Part shown: in pieces, positions 58,532 to 64,000 of the stretch
Position numbering within the stretch: position 1 is the stretch's first letter
Layout: the number at the start of each line of letters is the position of its first letter
Assembly: GCA_030950585.1 (NCBI GenBank)
Contig: JAUZRG010000134.1
Span: 1 to 64,000 of the forward strand
Reading direction: 5' to 3'
Origin: Mariprofundaceae bacterium
Lineage (GTDB): Bacteria; Pseudomonadota; Zetaproteobacteria; Mariprofundales; Mariprofundaceae
DNA length: 64,000 nucleotides
The notes under the pieces: model-generated
Database searches by the model: none
Seen by the model: the letters and a program-made list of their open reading frames with translations, nothing else
What the model was told of the DNA's origin: nothing
Translations under genes and position numbers: made by a program

Positions 58532-59963
58532 AGCAACAGGATTTATGGAAAATGATCGCGTGAACTTAAGTTACGCGCCTGTGTCGGATCGGATCACACA
58601 TTATAAAGAATTTAGTATTCTTCCCGATGATGATACCTTAAAAAAACAAGGTTCACGTTGTATGGATTGTGGTATTCCATTTTGTCATGATGGTTGCCCT
58701 GTGAGCAATATGATTCCTGATTGGAATGATTTGGTGTATTCAGGCAAGTGGAAAGAAGCCATTACGGCGTTGCATTCCACCAATAACTTTCCTGAATTTA
58801 CAGGTTATGTTTGCCCAGCACCTTGTGAAGCATCGTGTACGCTAAATTTAACAGGCGATGCGGTCAGTATTAAAAATATTGAACGCGCTATTGTTGAGAA
58901 AGCATGGCAAGAAGGTTGGATTCAACCACAAATATCGCCAACGAAGACAGGTAAAAGAGTCGCTGTGATTGGTTCTGGCCCTGCGGGCATGGCTTGCGCG
59001 CAACAATTGGCGCGTGCGGGTCATCAAGTGGTATTGTTTGAAAAAGCCAACCGCATTGGTGGTTTATTACGCTATGGTATTCCTGATTTCAAAATGGATA
59101 AAGGTATCATTGACCGTCGTTTGGCGCAAATGCGCACAGAAGGCGTTGAATTTCGTTGTAACACCCATGTGGGCGTTGATATTTCAGCCACAGACTTGGT
59201 GGACGAATTTGATGCTGTTGCCTTAACGGGTGGATCAGAACAACCAAGAGACTTGCCGATTACTGGCCGTGAGCTTAACGGTGTTCATTTTGCGATGGAT
59301 TTATTACCACAGCAAAATAAACGCAATGCCGGTGATGAGATTCCTGCAAATGTCGCACTATCAGCAAACAACAAGCATGTGGTGGTGATTGGTGGTGGTG
59401 ATACAGGCTCTGACTGTGTGGGAACATCTATTCGTCAAGGTGCGTTGAGCGTCACCCAATTAGAGCTTATGCCTAAACCGCCTGAGCAAGAAGACAAACA
59501 ACTCACATGGCCAAACTGGCCGATGAAGCTGCGCACATCGACTTCACATGAAGAAGGTTGTCAGCGTGACTGGTCTGTGACTACAAAATTATTTGTGGGT
59601 GAAGACAATGTGCAAGAATTGCATTGTGTGCGTGTTGAATGGGTTCAAGATGATTCAGGCCGCTGGCAAATGAATGAAGTCGAAGGCAGTGAGTTTGTCC
59701 TAAAAGCTGATTTGGTCTTGTTGGCCATGGGTTTTGTTCATCCCATGTATGATGGCATGCTCGCTCAACTAAAAATTGATGTAGATGCACGCAAGAATGT
59801 TCAGGCCAATACCGATGATTATCAAACCAATGTCGCGAAGGTATTCGCTGCTGGTGATATGCGCCGTGGTCAATCCTTGGTGGTATGGGCAATTCGTGAA
59901 GGGCGACAATGTGCGCGCTCCATTGATGAATCATTGATGGGTGAAACGAACTTAGCACGCTAA
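58524..59963 (+). CDS. gltD: Glutamate synthase small subunit
   Basis: Carries NADPH electrons through FAD and [4Fe-4S] clusters to GltB. 479 aa: N-terminal Cys clusters ([30 protein letters not shown]), FAD motif [16 protein letters not shown] and NADPH motif [16 protein letters not shown] start at 58524 with AAGGAG upstream. A terminator follows. Confidence 0.98.
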   Translation: MGKATGFMENDRVNLSYAPVSDRITHYKEFSILPDDDTLKKQGSRCMDCGIPFCHDGCPVSNMIPDWNDLVYSGKWKEAITALHSTNNFPEFTGYVCPAPCEASCTLNLTGDAVSIKNIERAIVEKAWQEGWIQPQISPTKTGKRVAVIGSGPAGMACAQQLARAGHQVVLFEKANRIGGLLRYGIPDFKMDKGIIDRRLAQMRTEGVEFRCNTHVGVDISATDLVDEFDAVALTGGSEQPRDLPITGRELNGVHFAMDLLPQQNKRNAGDEIPANVALSANNKHVVVIGGGDTGSDCVGTSIRQGALSVTQLELMPKPPEQEDKQLTWPNWPMKLRTSTSHEEGCQRDWSVTTKLFVGEDNVQELHCVRVEWVQDDSGRWQMNEVEGSEFVLKADLVLLAMGFVHPMYDGMLAQLKIDVDARKNVQANTDDYQTNVAKVFAAGDMRRGQSLVVWAIREGRQCARSIDESLMGETNLAR

Positions 59964-59984
59964 GTTTGTTCTTCTGATAGAAAT

Positions 59985-60013
59985 AAAAAAAGGCCGAATT
60001 TTCGGCCTTTTTT
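59985..60013 (+). terminator. Terminator of gltBD
   Basis: Stem AAAAGGCCGAA/TTCGGCCTTTT followed by T, a classic intrinsic terminator. Confidence 0.93.
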
Positions 60014-60040
60014 ATGCTCTGAAAACCACTTTATCACCTA

Positions 60041-60080
60041 AAAATCGTAGGTTGTGGGTGAGGGACGAACCCTAACAAGC
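60041..60080 (+). repeat. REP-like palindromic repeat, copy 2
   Basis: AAAATCGTAGGTTGTGGGTG, then AGGGACGAACCC, then TAACAAGC: nearly the same as the minus strand of 15322-15366, about three mismatches over 36 bp. It lies in the gap after gltBD. Confidence 0.7.
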
Positions 60081-60180
60081 TCAGTGCTTTTACTGCTAAT
60101 TATTTAGTATAGGCATGGATTTTAGAGTAAATAAAGCAGGGAGAAAGCCTGATTATATTATGACCCAGAAGATTATGGGG

Positions 60181-60386
60181 CTAAACAATTAAGATATCCC
60201 AATGCATTGAATCATCATTGAGAAAACGTTCGACTGTACGATAGCTGCCACCTTTGTCTGTCCAGCGCGAAATACCAAGCATCGTCACTCGACCAACCAT
60301 GGAAAGTACGGCAACGACAATCAACGATAGTTCTTGGATTTTAACTCATTGCGTAATGGGGATAAAACTTGCAGCATATCGAACAT
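60181..60386 (-). pseudogene. N-terminal transposase fragment
   Basis: Read on the minus strand from ATG 60386, MFDMLQVLSPLRNELK shifts frame near 60330 to IQELSLIVVAVLSMVGRVTM, then LGISRWTDKGGSYRTVERFL, ending at 60181. The string GRVTMLGISRWT...GGSYRTxxRF is typical of the N-terminus of an IS4/IS701-type DDE transposase. The catalytic part is missing, so it is dead. The rest of the gap 60014-61104 holds only repeats (entries nearby) and no gene. Confidence 0.7.
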
Positions 60387-60567
60387 GGGTTCCGATCCTT
60401 TCTTTAGGTTTTTTTGTCTAAACTGAACACTAAAGGGTTCGCTTGGAACCCGCTACTTTTTGGCGAAGGTATTGTAAGTCTGGTTGAAGGTTTTATTGCG
60501 TTACAAACAGGTTTATTGGGTTTTATCGTGTATGATTAACGGATGTTACGCACCTTGTTTAATAATC

Positions 60568-60675
60568 TCGTCACCCCTGAGTTTTTTGTCGGGGATCCAT
60601 TCTTTTAAACAGATTTGCACCCTGAATATGAACTGAATGTGCCAAAATGGATGACTGCCTTCGCGGCAATGACGA
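60568..60675. repeat. 108-bp MITE-like repeat, two palindromic halves
   Basis: Both ends read TCGTCA inward to ATCCA in opposite orientation. The left half folds on CCCC/GGGG (60573-60594), and the right half on TGCC/GGCA around CGCGAA-type (60655-60670). This is the design of the widespread 'CATTCCCGCGAAGGCGGGAATCC' class of small bacterial elements, here written only partly. No ORF. Confidence 0.65.
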
Positions 60676-60891
60676 ATTCGGAGACCACTGCGTAACATCA
60701 GTGATTCATTGATATGCATTCCCATGCAGTAAGCCAAGACCATGCCTTAAACGACGACGCTATACCCGCATCTTTCAACCATCATCGAATCATCACTTTC
60801 ATGCGTTTTCCCTTTTTATTTTGCATATTTAAATGTTTTGTGTATGGTGAGTAGCATGATAAATAGAGGAATTTTCACTAAGTCTTTTTCA

Positions 60892-60945
60892 TATCATAGG
60901 TAGATCTCTGCCTAATAAAAAATAGAGATATGTCTGCCTATGATA
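60892..60945. repeat. Imperfect hairpin upstream of 61105 gene
   Basis: TATCATAGGTAGA at 60892 pairs with TCTGCCTATGATA at 60933-60945 with one mismatch, and TCTCT/AGAGA extends the stem with a small bulge. It lies about 160 bp before the start of the dehydrogenase-like gene; a mobile-element end or leader structure is possible. Confidence 0.45.
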
Positions 60946-61104
60946 CTGTTAGGCTTGATACACCGTCATTTGTACAGGGTTTTACCTTTCTGAAATTCTG
61001 TAACGGTTTTGATAGAGCATCGCATAAACAGGCCCATTTGCGAAACTGATCACTCGTTCATGAAGTCACACTCATTAAACTATTAACAACAAGGAAACGA
61101 CGAC

Positions 61105-62268
61105 ATGAACACAGCTATAATGGGAGTCATTGGGACTTCAAGAAAAGTAGATGAACGACGGTTTCCAATCCATCCAAAGCATCTTGCACGCATTCCTGAG
61201 GCACTTCGTCGCCAGCTCATCTTTGAAGAAGGTTATGGTGAACCTTTTGGTATGCCAGACTCAGAAATTGCTGCGATGACAGGTGGTGTTGCCACACGTC
61301 ACAAATTACTGGCAGAGATTGGGTCTGTTTTGATTAACAAGCCTGTCCTAGCTGATTTAGAGGAGCTTCGCGAAGGCGGCACACTTTGGGGTTATGTGCA
61401 TTGTGTTCAGCAACAGGACATCGCTCAAGCGGCGATTGATCGTAAGCAGACATTGATTGCCTTTGAGGATATGTATGTCTGGTCGACTAATGGGCATATG
61501 GGTCGTCACACTTTTTATAAGAATAACGAAATGGCTGGCTATTGTGCTGTCATCCATGCCTTGCAACTTAAAGGCATCGATGGGCATTACGGCAATCAAC
61601 GCAAGATCATCATTTTCGGTTTTGGTGCGGTGAGTCGCGGTGCGATATACGCTCTCAAGGCGCATGGCTTTAGAGATATCACCATCTGTATTCAGCGTCC
61701 TAATCATGAGGTGCGTGAAGAGGTGCTTGATTGTAATTATGTCAGAATTAGAAAAGGCGGCGAGGGCGAAGCACGCATGTTGGTGGTGGAACGCGATGGT
61801 AGCTTACGACCGCTGGTTGATTTGATCAGTGAATCAGACATTCTCGTCAATGGAACCTTTCAAGACACAAAAAATCCTACAGACTTTGTGACCGAGGAAG
61901 AAAGTGCATGCCTCAAGTCCGATAGTTTGATTATTGATGTGAGTTGCGACGAAGGCATGGGTTTCTTTTTTGCCAAGCCAACCACCTTTGAGAGTCCGAT
62001 GTTTAAATATAAAAGCATCGATTATTACGCTGTAGATCACACGCCCAGTTATCTCTGGGAAAGTGCAACACGATCCATTTCGGCCGCTCTCATTGTTTAT
62101 TTACCAACCGTATTGGCGGGTCGTGATAGTTGGCAGAAGAATGAGACGATTCGACGGGCAATTAATATTGATGATGGCATGATTCAGAATGAATCTATTC
62201 TTTCGTTTCAAAATCGTGAGCCAAATTATCCTCATGTACAGATCAATAAGGCTGAAAAGGCTGCTTAA
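61105..62268 (+). CDS. N5-(carboxyethyl)ornithine synthase-like dehydrogenase
   Basis: A 387-aa protein of the alanine dehydrogenase/PNT superfamily closest to carboxyethylornithine synthases, which condense pyruvate with the side chain of ornithine or lysine using NADPH. Visible: IGTSRKVDERRFPIHPKHLARIP at the start, EEGYGEPFG, and the dinucleotide-binding KIIIFGFGAVSRGAIYAL (FGxGxxxxG). A standard alanine dehydrogenase lacks the ISxxDERR-like start seen here. ATG at 61105 follows AAGGAAACGACG. It stands alone with a hairpin on each side. Substrate is inferred from similarity only. Confidence 0.75.
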   Translation: MNTAIMGVIGTSRKVDERRFPIHPKHLARIPEALRRQLIFEEGYGEPFGMPDSEIAAMTGGVATRHKLLAEIGSVLINKPVLADLEELREGGTLWGYVHCVQQQDIAQAAIDRKQTLIAFEDMYVWSTNGHMGRHTFYKNNEMAGYCAVIHALQLKGIDGHYGNQRKIIIFGFGAVSRGAIYALKAHGFRDITICIQRPNHEVREEVLDCNYVRIRKGGEGEARMLVVERDGSLRPLVDLISESDILVNGTFQDTKNPTDFVTEEESACLKSDSLIIDVSCDEGMGFFFAKPTTFESPMFKYKSIDYYAVDHTPSYLWESATRSISAALIVYLPTVLAGRDSWQKNETIRRAINIDDGMIQNESILSFQNREPNYPHVQINKAEKAA

Positions 62269-62278
62269 TACTTAACGA

Positions 62279-62314
62279 ATAGTTCAGATCGTGAACGTTT
62301 ACGATCTGAACTAT
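62279..62314 (+). terminator. Hairpin after the 61105 gene
   Basis: A 14-bp perfect stem (62279-62292 against 62301-62314) with an eight-base loop, 10 bp after the stop. T run is short. Confidence 0.7.
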
Positions 62315-62378
62315 CCTTATCTGCACCTGCACACGAAACATGGTGAGGTACTTTATCTTATGAAAAATATTTGTAACT

Positions 62379-62447
62379 AGAGCCTAGCCGAAAAGCATAA
62401 CATACTGATATTTAACAGAAGTATGTTATGCTTTTCGGCTAGGCTCT
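62379..62447. repeat. Perfect hairpin with 28-bp arms
   Basis: Arms 62379-62406 and 62420-62447 are perfectly complementary; the loop is 13 bases. It begins AGAGCCTAGCCG and ends CGGCTAGGCTCT. There is no ORF and no T run. Such a long perfect palindrome is unusual in bacterial chromosomes. The gap 62315-62604 otherwise shows no gene. Confidence 0.9.
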
Positions 62448-62604
62448 TGCTATGAAGGCGAGTAACACCCGTTAAATAAAATACAAGGGTGTTTTATTTG
62501 TCCTATCAGAGGGTGAAAGGCTTTGCATCGGAGATGCGGCACAATCACACCGCATCATCAGTTTAGCATAACATGATTTTTTACATGTCACACCATGATA
62601 AAAA

Positions 62605-62943
62605 TTAAGGTTGAGCGTAGAAAATATAGTTGCTCGCATAATCACTAAATTCAAAATAAACTTTCTTTTCGCCTGCATCTTTTTGCATATTTAGATTGCT
62701 ATCCAAAATGCCATAACCAAAGCGGTAAGGGCGCGGCTGTTCACCATTGGTGCTGATGGCCGTGGAAAGTTTATCAATCTGAATGAAGCGTTTGACCAGC
62801 TTATCACCTGCATAAATTTCAAGCACACCATTGGTTCCTGTATAGTTCTGCACAGCACGACTCAATTTATTTTGTTGTTCTTGGGTACAGCCATTGAGCA
62901 TCGCCAAGCATACAAGGCCAAAGCCTAGGGTGCGTATTATCAT
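62605..62943 (-). CDS. Small lipoprotein of unknown function
   Basis: A 112-aa protein with lipobox LNGC (Cys at about residue 19) after a signal segment MIIRTLGFGLVCLAM. The mature part contains VLEIYAGDKLVKRFIQIDKL and VYFEFSDYASNYIFYAQP, a beta-rich pattern. No family recognised. Likely outer-membrane lipoprotein (Thr at +2). The ATG at 62943 follows AGGAAAATC. Confidence 0.75.
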   Translation of the reverse strand: MIIRTLGFGLVCLAMLNGCTQEQQNKLSRAVQNYTGTNGVLEIYAGDKLVKRFIQIDKLSTAISTNGEQPRPYRFGYGILDSNLNMQKDAGEKKVYFEFSDYASNYIFYAQP

Positions 62944-62972
62944 GATTTTCCTCCGTGAAGTGGATGTGAACC

Positions 62973-63290
62973 TTAGCGAATTAAACGCAAGGAAAAAGGT
63001 ACTTTAAAGTTCTGGCCTTTGTATGCTGCTATCGCACCCATCACACAAAAGACAAGGTGACAAATACTAATCACAGGGTATAAAAAGACACCGATGACAA
63101 CAAAGCTTAAAATGAAGGCAATCATATAAGCGATCATCGCGGTAATGGACCAATTCAAGGCTTCTTGAACTTGTTTTTTAAAGCTGGGATCACCTATTTT
63201 TAAGAAAAAGAGAATCAAGCTTGGTACAAAACCAAAGAAAAAAGTTCCGATCCATAATAACAAAGCCATGTTTTTTGTTTCTTGTTGCAT
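62973..63290 (-). CDS. DUF4870/Tic20-like membrane protein
   Basis: A 105-aa membrane protein with three helices. ALLLWIGTFFFGFVPSLILFFL and FKKQVQEALNWSITAMIAYM are the DUF4870 signature. Function unknown. ATG at 63290 follows AAGGA; the TTG two codons upstream is an alternative. It lies 29 bp upstream of the lipoprotein gene on the same strand, possibly one transcript. Confidence 0.85.
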   Translation of the reverse strand: MQQETKNMALLLWIGTFFFGFVPSLILFFLKIGDPSFKKQVQEALNWSITAMIAYMIAFILSFVVIGVFLYPVISICHLVFCVMGAIAAYKGQNFKVPFSLRLIR

Positions 63291-63403
63291 ATACAATCCT
63301 TGTATTTTAAATATTTAGTTTAAAGAATCCGTATGCCAGCATGTTGGCTCTGTAGATGCAAAGTATAGTTAAGCTTACATTGAGCACCAAAAAAGGGGTA
63401 GTC

Positions 63404-63655
63404 ATGAGTATATTCAATAAAGCCAAAGATAAAGCCAAAGGTATGGCTGATAGTCTCACGGAAACAGTGAACGACTTTAGCAGCGACGAGTTGATTGCCA
63501 GTACCATTATGAAAGCGGTTGAGAAACAGGAAAAAGTCAACGTGATTTTAAAGCGTGAAGGCTCCATTTACCGTGTGGCCGATATTGATTTACAGGTGGG
63601 AATACCACCCACCATTAGTTTTGGCGTGCGTCGTATTCAGGACGATGGGGAATGA
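63404..63655 (+). CDS. Small hypothetical protein
   Basis: An 83-aa soluble protein with a basic helical start (MSIFNKAKDKAKGMADSLTE) and a beta-rich C-terminal half (VNVILKREGSIYRVADIDL, then ISFGVRRIQ). No family recognised. ATG at 63404 follows AAAGGGG. Its 3' end overlaps the convergent asparaginase-like gene by 19 bp. Confidence 0.65.
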   Translation: MSIFNKAKDKAKGMADSLTETVNDFSSDELIASTIMKAVEKQEKVNVILKREGSIYRVADIDLQVGIPPTISFGVRRIQDDGE

Positions 63656-64000
63656 GGCGACATGATACGAAGTTTTTCAAAGTAGATTTCAGTCTTCATA
63701 TCGAGGTGTTCACTTGCGCACTTCATGAGTAATTTTACCAGCGTGGTTTCCAAAGACACCCCGATAACAGGGATCGCACCCGCATCCATTAAATCTTTTG
63801 CACTTTGATATAAATCTTCAGTTTGGGCGATGGGTGCTGCATATACATCCACGCCTTGCTGCTTGCAATAGCTCACAAAGGTTTTGATGGAAGAAGAAAG
63901 ATCATCGCTGCTATTGGCCGTGCCTGAGTGATACAGACTATGCAAAATAGCTTTTGGCTTGTGCTCACCGAAGCGAAAATAATCATAATTCAAGCCAGTA
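63637..64000 (-). CDS. Asparaginase-like protein, C-terminal part (runs off the window)
   Basis: The frame is open to the right edge, so the start lies beyond 64000. The visible 121 codons contain YHSGTANSSDDLSSSIKTF, VDVYAAPIAQ and GAIPVIGVSLETTLVKLLM, the pattern of the C-terminal domain of bacterial L-asparaginase/GatD-type amidohydrolases. The N-terminal Thr catalytic motifs cannot be seen here. It overlaps the neighbouring plus-strand gene tail to tail. Confidence 0.6.
   Translation of the reverse strand, partial: TGLNYDYFRFGEHKPKAILHSLYHSGTANSSDDLSSSIKTFVSYCKQQGVDVYAAPIAQTEDLYQSAKDLMDAGAIPVIGVSLETTLVKLLMKCASEHLDMKTEIYFEKLRIMSPHSPSS

Noticed and set aside
60420-60535. Possible gene tail reading SLVEGFIALQTGLLGF in the gap after gltBD
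   Set aside because: No start codon or ribosome site, and too short to assign; probably chance or a tiny remnant.

Overview
The window reads as an ordinary chromosome segment of a moderately AT-rich Gram-negative bacterium, most likely a proteobacterium. Supporting signs are outer-membrane barrel proteins, signal peptides, a lipoprotein, FimV, IHF-alpha, a PBP1C plus alpha-2-macroglobulin pair, and the gene order leuB-asd-fimV-truA seen in gamma/beta-type genomes. A diadenylate cyclase module (cdaA-cdaR) lies inside the proteobacterial ftsH-folP-glmM block. That combination would fit a Zetaproteobacterium or a deltaproteobacterium-like lineage better than an enteric; this assignment is inference.

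Layout. 1-1.7 kb: a decayed ISAzo13-type transposase and a small inverted-repeat element. 1.7-14.4 kb: outer-membrane protein, rplS, glyA-nrdR, leuB-asd, a 1653-aa FimV with a 33-residue tandem repeat, an EcfT/CbiQ-like membrane protein, truA, suhB. 14.6-20 kb: accessory-looking genes, a REP-like repeat, a truncated peptidase-like gene, the cobalamin pair cbiC-cbiD with a transglutaminase-like gene, DUF302, and a MITE-like element. 20-32.3 kb: a 1823-aa alpha-2-macroglobulin, secreted proteins of unknown role, a DUF188 protein, a PhnA protein, a roadblock protein with a palindromic operator candidate, pbpC, and a gene remnant. 32.3-43.3 kb: a long minus-strand block (unknown 684-aa protein, tilS, ftsH, folP, cdaA, cdaR, glmM, ybiB, trhP). 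43.4-48.7 kb: a divergent znuA-znuC-znuB transporter, RDD and MipA proteins, YajQ, and two small unknowns. 48.7-60 kb: twin initiator tRNAs, guaB-guaA, tRNA-Pro, MerR, ihfA, a [2Fe-2S] protein, gltB-gltD. 60-64 kb: a repeat-rich stretch with a transposase remnant and three structured repeats, a carboxyethylornithine-synthase-like dehydrogenase, a perfect 28-bp-arm hairpin, a lipoprotein, a DUF4870 protein, a small protein, and the end of an asparaginase-like gene.

How the genes work together. The block ftsH-folP-cdaA-cdaR-glmM links membrane proteolysis, folate synthesis, c-di-AMP production and its regulator, and the first committed step to UDP-GlcNAc. The alpha-2-macroglobulin and PBP1C form the known periplasmic pair that protects and repairs peptidoglycan, here separated by six genes. 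guaB-guaA and gltB-gltD are complete two-gene pathways for GMP and glutamate. No CRISPR array, prophage or obvious defence island was seen. The unusual material is the c-di-AMP module, the family of small repeats and hairpins, the FimV repeat region, and several unknown or decaying genes.
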